Below the pieces are notes generated by a model, which was given only the letters and a program-made list of their open reading frames with translations, ran no database searches and was not told the DNA's origin. This document shows, piece by piece, positions 1-7,375 of a stretch of 40,336 nucleotides of DNA. The stretch spans positions 1 through 40,336 of the forward strand of contig JALGSS010000003.1 in assembly GCA_029821745.1 (NCBI GenBank), given 5' to 3'. The position numbers and the translations under genes were made by a program. Position 1 is the stretch's first letter. Every line of letters begins with the position of its first letter. The DNA is from Candidatus Zipacnadia bacterium (lineage in GTDB: Bacteria > Armatimonadota > Zipacnadia > Zipacnadales > JABUFB01).

Positions 1-1052
1 TCACGTTCAGGCGTGAGGAAGAGCGGGTCGGCGTGCTGAAGCGTGATCTCTACGAGCTGCACGGGCACGGACTTCTTCAGGAAGTCGTCGTGGGAGTCCT
101 CTTGGGCGAGGGTCACCAGCTTGGCCTTGGCCAACGCCGCTTCGAGCTGCTCACGGAAGGCGGACCCATCGCAGCCGACCTCGCGCCAGAGCGCCAGCGC
201 GTCCCCCTCGCCAGCGTCAATGGTGAACTCCAGCAGCTCCGGCGGGTCGCTCAGGTCAGCCTTCACGACCGCCTTCGACACCGTCTCAGGCAGCTTGGCG
301 TCCGGCTCGCGCAGGATGTAGAGCCGTTCGCAAGGCGGGAGGCAGCTGACCCATTCGGGCTTGAAGATGTTCTGGCCGGGGGCGCCCGCCGCCGTGAAGC
401 CGCAGTGCCAGAGAACTTGGCAGTCTGACTCGCCCTCAACGATGATGATCGGTCGTTGGGCCTCGGGCAGCCGGTCGCGACCGTAGAGGTAAGACCTCTC
501 GCCACCGATGTCCGGCTTGCCCCACCATCGCCTGCTTCCGTGCCGCATCCGCGCCCGCAGGTTCTGACCGTCCATGTCGCGGTAGAAGATGAGAACGTTG
601 CCCCCAGCACCATCGCACACGCCCCACTCCTGCAGCTCTTCCTTGGGCAGCAGCACGTGCGCCGCATAATCATCGAGGGTGTAGGGTGCCCAGGGCTCTT
701 CAGGCTTTGTCTGCTTCTCGGCTCTGGGCCTTGTCGCGGCGACCTCGATGCCCAAGTCGCAGGCCAGGGCGAGGAGTGCCTCGCGGAAGCTGGGCATCGA
801 TTTCCGGCGCTGGCAGAAATCGATGATGTCACCGTAGGTGCCGCAACCAAAGCAGTAGAACCCGCCGTCGGGGTACACGGTGAAGCTTGGAGTTCTCTCG
901 TCGTGGAATGGGCACACGCCCACAAGCCTGTCGCCCTGCGTCTTCAGTTCACCGTCGTACCCGGACCGCCCGTAGGCATCCCTGGGACTGTCCTCAGCGG
1001 CCCGCTTGACTTGGTCCTTGAGTTCATCGAGTGTAGGCTTGGTGTGCTCCAT
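1..1052 (-). CDS. CHC2 zinc-finger/TOPRIM primase-like protein, C-terminus beyond the window
   Basis: This gene is absent from the ORF track because its stop lies outside the window; I translated it by hand. It starts at an ATG at 1052 with AGAGGAG about 8 nt upstream and stays open for 350 codons to the edge. Residues 47-71 form a CHC2-type zinc finger (CPFH, then CFGCG). Residues 201-220 carry a TOPRIM core (IIIVEGESDC), with a LREPDA motif near 247-252 that fits the second TOPRIM acidic motif. Proteins with this pairing are DnaG-like primases or primase-helicases of plasmids, phages and integrative elements, and they make RNA primers on single-stranded DNA. Any helicase or further domain would be beyond the left edge. 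The next gene upstream (1155-1496) points the same way, so they may be co-transcribed. The family is clear; the type of element carrying it is inferred. Confidence 0.85.
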   Translation of the reverse strand, partial: MEHTKPTLDELKDQVKRAAEDSPRDAYGRSGYDGELKTQGDRLVGVCPFHDERTPSFTVYPDGGFYCFGCGTYGDIIDFCQRRKSMPSFREALLALACDLGIEVAATRPRAEKQTKPEEPWAPYTLDDYAAHVLLPKEELQEWGVCDGAGGNVLIFYRDMDGQNLRARMRHGSRRWWGKPDIGGERSYLYGRDRLPEAQRPIIIVEGESDCQVLWHCGFTAAGAPGQNIFKPEWVSCLPPCERLYILREPDAKLPETVSKAVVKADLSDPPELLEFTIDAGEGDALALWREVGCDGSAFREQLEAALAKAKLVTLAQEDSHDDFLKKSVPVQLVEITLQHADPLFLTPER

Positions 1053-1154
1053 TTCGTCTGCTCCTCTGGTCTGATGGCCGCCAGGCGGGGGCAGGAGGAG
1101 CAACCAGAGTCCATGTCTGCCATCCGCCCGGCGACCGTGTTGGGCGTGCAACGG

Positions 1155-1496
1155 CTACGTCCTCCCAGCGTTAGTTGACTGCGCGATGTCGCTCCCGCTT
1201 GGCCTCTGAAGCTCGGCCTCCTGGGTCTGGCCTCGAGCCTGATCCCACTGTGCGAGCAGCGTGAAGAGGTCCGTGACTCCGCGGACGGCCTCCCGCGCGT
1301 TCTCCTCCGACACCTGCTCGGCCGCGCGCTTCGTCCAGAAGCGCCGGGTATCTTCCAGCATGTGGCGACTTGGCCCGCGACCTGCCCGCTCGGCGACCTC
1401 CACCGACGACGGCAGACCATCCCCAGGGCCGCGACCGTCTAGCTGGTCGCTTCCCGAGGACCTGTTGCTCTGTGCAGTGCTATCGCTGGTGGGCAT
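1155..1496 (-). CDS. Small hypothetical protein, 113 aa
   Basis: The ORF ends 102 bp before the primase-like gene on the same strand. The first 45 residues are polar and low in complexity (many S, G, R, D). Residues 46-95 look like a compact helical domain with the pattern FWTKRAAEQVSEENAREA followed by FTLLAQWD. I do not recognise a named family. The helical half reads like real protein, with its acidic and hydrophobic residues spaced for helices. The start at 1496 has only a weak ribosome-binding site; the in-frame ATG at MLEDTRR (1361) would keep just the helical domain. The position suggests a partner gene of the primase operon, but no function can be given. Confidence 0.55.
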   Translation of the reverse strand: MPTSDSTAQSNRSSGSDQLDGRGPGDGLPSSVEVAERAGRGPSRHMLEDTRRFWTKRAAEQVSEENAREAVRGVTDLFTLLAQWDQARGQTQEAELQRPSGSDIAQSTNAGRT

Positions 1497-1606
1497 GATC
1501 GTCTTGAGTTTAGCCAGAACAAGGGGTGCGTGGGTGAAGTTATCGTGCTACTACTGTGGTGGTTTCGCACCGGGGAACGTCGGGGGTTTGCGCCCTGTAG
1601 GAGTCG

Positions 1607-2626
1607 TCAGTAGACGGCGACTTGCTTCTCACCCAACGAGAATTCGTAGGCGCTGCCTTCGCCGTGCCTGCCACGACGCGTGAGGATGGTGTCGCGCGCC
1701 TCCTGAGGGTCAAGCCCGGCCAGCTCAGCCGCTTCGGCCAGCTTCCTCCGGATCTCGGCAATCACAGCCCGGACAGAGCTGAAGTCGTAGAGGTCGCCAT
1801 CCCAAGCGGCCTCGTTCAGATCAAAGTAGGTCAGCGGGCGACAGGGCTGAGTGGCGAATGCGATGAGCACCTTCCGCTGCACTGGGGTTAGGATCACCTG
1901 CTGCCTAGCGTATGCCACTGTCAGGCCGCCCTCGGCGATGACCAGCAGGGGCTCGGTCGGGGTCTCGTCTTCGCTTGTTGCGGGAAGGGCCTCCTCAAGC
2001 GGCTTGCGGTCTAGGCCCAACTCGCCCCCGTTCACTGAGAGCGAGCGCACGAGGGATAGAGTCGCGACGGTGGCGGGAAGCCAGTCGGCCTGCTCCCGCA
2101 GAGCAGGCAGTAGGACGAGAGAGCGTACGCACTTCTGCAACCGTGCACAGTCGGCGAGTTCGTCAGTGTCGGCGGTGAGCCCACAGGCCAAGAAGACATC
2201 AGCTTGTCGCCCCGCGATGTCCGACCGCCCCAACCACCACAACCTGTCGCGGACGCATTCCTCGATCTCTTGGTCTCTGCCCAAGAGTCCGGCGACGACA
2301 CGGGCCAGCCCCTCAGCTGTCGCCTGCCACTGTCTGAGCCGGGCCAGTGACACCTCGACCCGGCCGATCTCGTCGCGCTCCTGGCAGACCACGTAGGCGC
2401 TCGTGTGCCCCGGTTCATCGTCGAGGAAGACTACCTCTTCCCGGCAGGCGTCATCGCACCCGTCGCAGGTAACAGAATGCGCGTACCCGACTTCCTGGAG
2501 CAGCCCGCAGGCCTCCAGAGCCGCGACCTCGCCGGGGTCTGCTTCGGCCAGGTCGTCATACCCGAAAAGTGCGCTGGACCGTTCGCTTAGGCAGCTCAGA
2601 ACCGTCTTCAGCGCGTCCTGAGACAT
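1607..2626 (-). CDS. Winged-helix domain protein with an N-terminal cysteine motif, 339 aa
   Basis: Probably a DNA-binding protein. The last 100 residues match the layout of an OmpR/PhoB-type winged helix: LTPVQRKVLIAF, a central helix pair (SSVRAVIAEIRRKL) and a terminal wing (TILTRRGRHGEGSAYEF). No receiver domain is present. The N-terminal part instead has a cysteine cluster, CDGCDDAC, near residue 53, followed by a small beta-rich stretch (YVVCQERDEIG), which suggests a metal-binding knuckle. The middle is helical and unrecognised. The start at 2626 has GGTGGGG just upstream and overlaps the preceding gene by 71 bp, so the two are probably translated together. It could regulate its own operon through the palindrome at 3822-3839; that is inference. 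Confidence 0.7.
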   Translation of the reverse strand: MSQDALKTVLSCLSERSSALFGYDDLAEADPGEVAALEACGLLQEVGYAHSVTCDGCDDACREEVVFLDDEPGHTSAYVVCQERDEIGRVEVSLARLRQWQATAEGLARVVAGLLGRDQEIEECVRDRLWWLGRSDIAGRQADVFLACGLTADTDELADCARLQKCVRSLVLLPALREQADWLPATVATLSLVRSLSVNGGELGLDRKPLEEALPATSEDETPTEPLLVIAEGGLTVAYARQQVILTPVQRKVLIAFATQPCRPLTYFDLNEAAWDGDLYDFSSVRAVIAEIRRKLAEAAELAGLDPQEARDTILTRRGRHGEGSAYEFSLGEKQVAVY

Positions 2627-3782
2627 CGATACCCCACCGTTTCAGTAGTTGTCTCGCGACCTCGTGTGTTGTCTCATGCTTCAGGCTGCAACTGTTGGGG
2701 TAACTGACGTCGAAGGTCAGTGTGCGTGCCCTACCACCGCTCTCGGGGCGGAACCTCAGCCGCAGGGAGGCCCTGGTGACCCGGACCGCATCGCGCGGGG
2801 TGCGGGTGCTCTTCAGGACCTCATCGAGCAGTCCATAGAGCACACGGTCTCCTGCTCCGGCGTCGACCTCGATGGTGATCCGTGGTCGCCCCGCTCCCAC
2901 CAGTTCGAGCCGGAGCAGCTTGACGCGCACTTCTCCCACGCCGTCCTCAGGTCTGATCTCGAACGGGAAGTTGGGGGAGAGGAGGTCGTCGAGCTGGTAG
3001 ATAACTTCGGTTCGGTCCGCCAGATCGGGTTCTACTCCGAGTACCACTGCGCAGAAGATCCCCTGCAGGCTCTCAAGAACCTTCTTGACGCCGCTGACGC
3101 TGGTGTCGAGCGACCCGTCCGCACGGTCGTACACAAACACGATCTCGAATGCCGGGCGCTGGGTCTCCAGTTGCAGCTCGTGGCTATCGTCGTAGACCAG
3201 TCGCCCCTCCGCGTAGTCCTCCGGGTACACGAACCAGTAGAGGCGCTCGCCGCGCGCGTAGTGGTCCGCCTGGCAGCCCCGACCACGCCCTTCCGTCTTC
3301 AGGTAGTAATCGGAGATGGCGGCCGCCAGTCGGTCCTTCGTGTCATCGTCCGTGCCCGGTTCGACGGTAGGCAGGTCGCCGCGTTTACGCCAGCGCAGCC
3401 GGTCGGCATGGCGGAATCGCTTGGCGACCTTGAACACTTCCGGGTGATCGAGGAAGGCCCAAAAGGCCCGCTCCGTGTGGCTTCGCATCTTCTCGAAGGG
3501 TTCTGCTAGGGGAACCTGATGGTGCGGGTCTCGCCCTTCGTCAATGAGTGTCTGCGTCCCGCCCGCGTTGGCCATCTCGTGAATCTCTTGGAAGTCACAC
3601 CCGATCTGGACCCGGACCCTCTCTGACGCGGCCTCGATGGCCTTGTAGATCGGCTCAACCTGTGTCTCGGTCAACTGCTGCCAGCCAATGCCATCGTCTA
3701 GGCCGAGGCCCTCCAGATAGCGTTGCAGGAGGTCGTTGGGCGCGCGCCTGAGGAACGACTTCAACGAGTACTGACCGGCCAT
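2556..3782 (-). CDS. Hypothetical protein, 408 aa, first gene of the leftward operon
   Basis: The ORF track begins this frame at 3986. I prefer the ATG at 3782 (MAGQYSLKSFLRR) because GGGGAGTGG lies just upstream and a good promoter sits 30-60 bp away; the earlier frame would run across that promoter. The N-terminus has SLKSFLRRAPNDLLQRYLEG, then DFQEIHEMA and a tract rich in W, F, H and R (AFWAFLDHPEV, RLRWRKRGDLP). The C-terminal half alternates strands and acidic turns and ends in a helical FDVSYPNSCSLKHE region. I recognise no catalytic motif and assign no function. It overlaps the winged-helix gene by 71 bp and is divergent from hsdM, a common place for accessory or regulatory genes of defence islands. 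Confidence 0.65.
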   Translation of the reverse strand: MAGQYSLKSFLRRAPNDLLQRYLEGLGLDDGIGWQQLTETQVEPIYKAIEAASERVRVQIGCDFQEIHEMANAGGTQTLIDEGRDPHHQVPLAEPFEKMRSHTERAFWAFLDHPEVFKVAKRFRHADRLRWRKRGDLPTVEPGTDDDTKDRLAAAISDYYLKTEGRGRGCQADHYARGERLYWFVYPEDYAEGRLVYDDSHELQLETQRPAFEIVFVYDRADGSLDTSVSGVKKVLESLQGIFCAVVLGVEPDLADRTEVIYQLDDLLSPNFPFEIRPEDGVGEVRVKLLRLELVGAGRPRITIEVDAGAGDRVLYGLLDEVLKSTRTPRDAVRVTRASLRLRFRPESGGRARTLTFDVSYPNSCSLKHETTHEVARQLLKRWGIDVSGRAEDGSELPKRTVQRTFRV

Positions 3783-3813
3783 CCTGACCACTCCCCACTC
3801 ATTGTTGCTTTTC

Positions 3814-3842
3814 AGTATATCCGGCACTGCTTTGTGCCGCAA
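3814..3842 (-). promoter_or_regulatory. Predicted sigma70-type promoter for the leftward operon
   Basis: On the minus strand a TTGCGG box (plus 3837-3842) and a TATACT box (plus 3814-3819) are separated by exactly 17 bp. The predicted transcript start is near 3807, about 25 nt before the ATG at 3782, which leaves room for one ribosome-binding site. Spacing and both boxes are close to consensus. It is a prediction from sequence only. Confidence 0.5.
3822..3839. promoter_or_regulatory. Palindromic operator candidate inside the promoter spacer
   Basis: CGGCAC and GTGCCG form a perfect 6-bp inverted repeat with a 6-bp centre. It lies between the -10 and -35 boxes of the leftward promoter, where a bound dimer would block RNA polymerase. 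It also lies between divergent operons, so it could control both. The winged-helix protein of the operon is an obvious but untested candidate to bind it. Confidence 0.4.
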
Positions 3843-4009
3843 CTGAGGGACGAGGATTCCAGAGTAGCTGCGGAGAAACAGAGTTCTATGGGAAGTGCAA
3901 GAGAGGGCAGTTGCGTGGCGAAGATATGCTTCGGTGCGGCGGGTGTTGGCAGCGAACGCCTCCCCCGATCGCCGTTGGCGCAGCACTCAAGGGATGGAGT
4001 GAGGGCGGC

Positions 4010-5572
4010 TTGAGCAAGGACGGAGCGACGCAGGGGAATGGCGCCAACCTCGGATTTGAGAAGGAGATGTGGGAGGCGGCCAACAGGTTGCGGGGGCATA
4101 TGGATGCCTCCGAGTACAAGCATGTCGTGCTTGGGCTCATCTTCCTGAAATACATCTCCGATGCGTTCGAGGAACTGCACCAGAAGCTTGCCTCAAGCGA
4201 GTTCGCTGACCCCGAGGACGCAGACGAGTACCTCGCTGAACGTGTCTTCTGGGTCCCAAAGGACGCACGCTGGAAGGTCATCCGGAATCGTGCGAAGATG
4301 CCCGAGATCGGCAAGGTCATCGACGACGCGATGATCGCCATCGAGCGCGAGAACTCCCCGCTCAAGGGCGTGCTCCCCAAGGACTACGGGCGGCCTGATC
4401 TGGATAAGACTCAACTGGGCGAGTTGGTGGACCTGGTCAGCCAGATTGGTTTCGGAGGTCAGGACGCCAAGGCGAAGGACGTCCTCGGCCAAGTGTACCA
4501 ATACTTCCTGGGCCAGTTCGCGGCGGCGGAGGGCAAGAAGGGCGGGGAGTTCTTCACTGCTCAGTGTGTGGTGCGACTGCTCGTCGAGATGATTGAGCCC
4601 TACGGGGGCCGAGTATATGACCCCTGTTGTGGAGCGGGCGGCATGTTTGTTCAGAGCGCTAAGTTCGTGAAGGAGCACGGCGGGCAGATCGGGAGGGTCT
4701 CCATCTTCGGTCAGGAGTCCAACCCCACAACCTGGCGGTTGGCGCGGATGAACCTCGCCATCCGCGGGCTGGACGCGAACCTGGGACCGCACCACGGCGA
4801 CAGCTTCCGCAATGACCTGCACAAGGACCTGAAGGCAGACTTCATCCTCGCCAATCCCCCGTTCAACATGTCGGCGTGGGGGCAGGAGGCGCTGAAGGAC
4901 GATGTGCGCTGGAAGTATGGGCTGCCGCCGGCGAGCAACGCCAACTTCGCCTGGATGCAGCACATGGTCCACCACTTGTCCCCGAAGGGTGTTGCGGGGA
5001 TCGTGCTGGCCAATGGCTCGATGTCATCGCAGCAGGGAGGAGAAGGGCAGATACGGCAGGCTCTCATCGAAGGGGACCTGGTAGACTGCATGGTGGCGCT
5101 CCCGGGGCAGCTGTTCTACACCACCGGCATACCAGTGTGCCTGTGGTTCTTGGCGAAAGACAAGCGGGACTCTGGAAAGCGCGACCGGCGCGGGGAGACC
5201 TTGTTCATTGACGCGCGGCAGATGGGCTCGATGATCGACCGCGTCCATCGGGACCTGACCGGTGAGGACGTGGAACATATCGCCCACACCTACCACACTT
5301 GGCGAGGGGAGCCCGACGCGGGCGAATACGAGGACGTGCCTGGCTTCTGCAAGGGGGCCACGACCGAGGAGATCGCCGGGCATGGCTACGTCCTCACACC
5401 GGGGCGATACGTCGGGGCGGCAGAAGTCGAAGACGATGGTGAGCCGTTCGACGCGAAGATGCAGAGGCTCACCACTACTCTCGCAGAGCAGTTGGCCGAG
5501 GGGGAGCGTCTCGCTGAGGCTATCCGGGAGAACCTCACCGGCTTAGGGTTCCCGATGGCGGGGGTGTCGTGA
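4010..5572 (+). CDS. hsdM: Type I restriction-modification methyltransferase subunit HsdM
   Basis: This is the N6-adenine methyltransferase subunit of a type I restriction-modification enzyme; it works with HsdS to modify host DNA. The N-terminal helical domain opens with [17 protein letters not shown] and [16 protein letters not shown]. The SAM-binding motif [10 protein letters not shown] is at about residues 203-212 and the catalytic NPPF at 282-285. The C-terminus is a helical arm ([18 protein letters not shown]), as usual. The track starts at a TTG at 3911. I chose the TTG at 4010 because the first 33 residues of the longer form do not resemble the family and GGAGTGAGGG precedes 4010. The alternative is possible, since 3911 also has a GAGAGGG. 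Its length of 520 aa is typical. It heads the restriction operon. Confidence 0.95.
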   Translation: MSKDGATQGNGANLGFEKEMWEAANRLRGHMDASEYKHVVLGLIFLKYISDAFEELHQKLASSEFADPEDADEYLAERVFWVPKDARWKVIRNRAKMPEIGKVIDDAMIAIERENSPLKGVLPKDYGRPDLDKTQLGELVDLVSQIGFGGQDAKAKDVLGQVYQYFLGQFAAAEGKKGGEFFTAQCVVRLLVEMIEPYGGRVYDPCCGAGGMFVQSAKFVKEHGGQIGRVSIFGQESNPTTWRLARMNLAIRGLDANLGPHHGDSFRNDLHKDLKADFILANPPFNMSAWGQEALKDDVRWKYGLPPASNANFAWMQHMVHHLSPKGVAGIVLANGSMSSQQGGEGQIRQALIEGDLVDCMVALPGQLFYTTGIPVCLWFLAKDKRDSGKRDRRGETLFIDARQMGSMIDRVHRDLTGEDVEHIAHTYHTWRGEPDAGEYEDVPGFCKGATTEEIAGHGYVLTPGRYVGAAEVEDDGEPFDAKMQRLTTTLAEQLAEGERLAEAIRENLTGLGFPMAGVS

Positions 5573-5709
5573 TCAACAGATCCTCGTTCCCCACGAGACT
5601 GGCGCAGGCCCACCGGACACGGGCCGCAGCGCCTACGGGAGATCACGACCACTTGGTGAACAACACCAAGAGGTCGTCCGAACGCGAGAATGGGGGTGGG
5701 GCCGCGTGA
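5569..5709 (+). CDS. Possible 46-aa small ORF coupled to hsdM and hsdS
   Basis: A GTG at 5569 overlaps the hsdM stop (GTGA), and the TGA at 5707-5709 overlaps the hsdS GTG start (GCGTGA). The frame is open for 46 codons between them, so it fills the hsdM-hsdS gap with stop/start overlaps at both ends. That layout is typical of translational coupling. The product would be very polar, with many R, H, N and S, and ends in ENGGGAA. It was too short for the ORF track. An open frame of this length can arise by chance at this GC, and I recognise no family, so the evidence is mainly the double overlap. Confidence 0.35.
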   Translation: MINRSSFPTRLAQAHRTRAAAPTGDHDHLVNNTKRSSERENGGGAA

Positions 5710-7001
5710 GGCACACCACCTTCGGCTGGCAGTATGTGCGTGTGGGCGATTTGGTCGCCCGAGGGGCGCTCCTCATAGGCGACGGATACCGTGTCACGAA
5801 CGCGGAGCTGGCTTCAACTGGCACACCGTTTGTCCGAGGCGGCGACATCGGGGACGGTGATATCTGTACCGACGTTGCCGATCATATCGCTGAGGAGTTC
5901 TCTGATCGTCTCACAAGCAAGTTGACGATGCCGGGGGACAGCGCCTTCATAGCCAAGGGCACGGTCGGTCGGGTCGGGCACCTGAGGGCCAGACAACCGC
6001 AGGTTGTCTTCTCTCCTCAGGTGTGTTGGTGGCGTGTCCTGGACCACCGAGTGCTCGTTCCCGGCTTCGTGTACTATCTGCTGAGGGGACATGAGTTCCA
6101 GGCCAATTTGAATGCGGTCAAGACACACGGGGCGATGGCGGCGGACTACGTCAGCATGACTGACCAGTACGAGTTCAGATTGCCGATCCCACCTATCGGA
6201 GCGCAGCGAGCAATTGCCCACGTGTTAGGTTCGCTCGACGACAAGATCGATCTGAACCGGCGGATGAATGAGACGCTGGAGGAGATGGCACGAGCGATCT
6301 TCAAGTCGTGGTTTGTGGACTTCGACCCGGTCCGCGCGAAGATGGAGGGCCGCCAGCCCGTCGGCATGGACGCCGACACCGCCGCCCTCTTCCCCGATGA
6401 GTTTGAGGACTCCGAACTCGGGGAGATACCGAAGGGGTGGCGGCTCCGGCCACTCGACGAGGTGGCCGACTTCCTGAACGGCCTGGCCTGCCAGAAGTAC
6501 CCACCAGAAGATGGCGACTCATTGCCTGTGATCAAGATAAGAGAGCTCCGGCAGGGGTTCACGGAGAACAGCGACCGGGCGACCACGGCCGTTGACGAAG
6601 AGTACATCATCGAGGATGGTGATCTGCTGTTCTCCTGGTCGGGGAGTCTTGAGGTGGTCATGTGGTGTCGTGGCCGTGGTGTCCTCAACCAACACCTCTT
6701 TAAGGTGACGTCTCCCGACTACCCGAAGTGGTTCTACCACCAATGGCTCCTCCATCACCTGCCGGAGTTCCGGCACATCGCTTCCGGGAAGGCCACGACG
6801 ATGGGCCACATCAAGCGCGGCCACCTGACCGAAGCGCTAGTCGTCGTCCCGCCGGCAGACGTGATCGCCGCGGCGGACGCCGTCATGGCCCCACTGTTGG
6901 GCCTGACCATCGCCAACGAACTGGAGTGCCGCACACTCGCAGAGACCCGCGACACGCTTCTGCCCAAGCTGATGTCGGGGGAACTGCGGGTGCCTGAGTA
7001 G
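5706..7001 (+). CDS. hsdS: Type I restriction-modification specificity subunit HsdS
   Basis: HsdS chooses the two-part recognition site for both methylation and cleavage. The 431 aa follow the usual plan: first target-recognition domain (about 5-165), central conserved helix (about 170-215, QRAIAHVLGSLDDKIDLN and FKSWFVDFDPVRAKMEG), second target-recognition domain (about 235-375), and C-terminal conserved helix ending LLPKLMSGELRVPE. The start is a GTG at 5706 preceded by GGGGGTGGGG. The two recognition domains are not alike, so the site is predicted to be asymmetric and bipartite; its sequence cannot be read from here. It lies between hsdM and the accessory genes. Confidence 0.95.
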   Translation: MRHTTFGWQYVRVGDLVARGALLIGDGYRVTNAELASTGTPFVRGGDIGDGDICTDVADHIAEEFSDRLTSKLTMPGDSAFIAKGTVGRVGHLRARQPQVVFSPQVCWWRVLDHRVLVPGFVYYLLRGHEFQANLNAVKTHGAMAADYVSMTDQYEFRLPIPPIGAQRAIAHVLGSLDDKIDLNRRMNETLEEMARAIFKSWFVDFDPVRAKMEGRQPVGMDADTAALFPDEFEDSELGEIPKGWRLRPLDEVADFLNGLACQKYPPEDGDSLPVIKIRELRQGFTENSDRATTAVDEEYIIEDGDLLFSWSGSLEVVMWCRGRGVLNQHLFKVTSPDYPKWFYHQWLLHHLPEFRHIASGKATTMGHIKRGHLTEALVVVPPADVIAAADAVMAPLLGLTIANELECRTLAETRDTLLPKLMSGELRVPE

Positions 7002-7047
7002 GGGTGCCCACACACTCAATGCGTAGTAGTGAGAGGAGATGTTAGTC

Positions 7048-7254
7048 ATGAAGGTATCGATCAAGAAGTTCGATGTGGACATGGAAGTCAAGAACAAGGG
7101 CATCGAGATGGAGATACGCAAACCCAATGGGGACTTCATGGGTGATGTCGTTCTGACGAAGACCAAGCTCATTTGGTGCAAGGGACAAACCGGCCGACAG
7201 AACGGCGAGAGCGTCACTTGGGAGAAGTTCATTGAGTGGATGGAGACCCGCTGA
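7048..7254 (+). CDS. Small conserved-looking protein, 68 aa, in the restriction operon
   Basis: Starts at the ATG at 7048 (MKVSIKKFDVDMEVKN) because GAGAGGAG sits 9 nt upstream; the track start at 7039 would leave no spacing. The protein alternates charged and hydrophobic residues in beta-strand patterns (GIEMEIRKPNG, GDVVLTKTKLIWCKG) and ends in a helix (WEKFIEWMETR). It could be a small beta-barrel or an antitoxin- or inhibitor-like fold. No family is recognised with certainty. Its place between hsdS and the DUF262 nuclease suggests an accessory part of the restriction system, but its role is unknown. Confidence 0.7.
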   Translation: MKVSIKKFDVDMEVKNKGIEMEIRKPNGDFMGDVVLTKTKLIWCKGQTGRQNGESVTWEKFIEWMETR

Positions 7255-7325
7255 TCGGTAGGTTCCACATGAGTGATCGCACTGGTGCACGCGGTGACTG
7301 CCTCCACCGGAAGACACCGGGAGAT

Positions 7326-7346
7326 GCTGAGGCTACACGCCTCAGC
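7326..7346. promoter_or_regulatory. Perfect 8-bp hairpin before the DUF262 gene
   Basis: GCTGAGGC and GCCTCAGC flank a 5-nt TACAC loop, 29 bp upstream of the DUF262 start and within the 121-bp gap after the 68-aa gene. No T-run follows, so it is not a standard terminator. It could be an mRNA processing or stability element that lowers nuclease expression, or a protein-binding palindrome. Confidence 0.35.
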
Positions 7347-7375
7347 AAACGCCTGCTTGGCATGGGACAAAAGGT

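Noticed and set aside
456-1178. 240-aa plus-strand ORF opposite the primase-like gene
   Set aside because: The minus strand encodes a clear zinc finger and TOPRIM; the plus product is its shadow.
1548-1580. Possible further copy of the AGTGGTTC repeat
   Set aside because: Only short scattered matches (TGGTGGTTTCGCAC, GGGG); not above chance.
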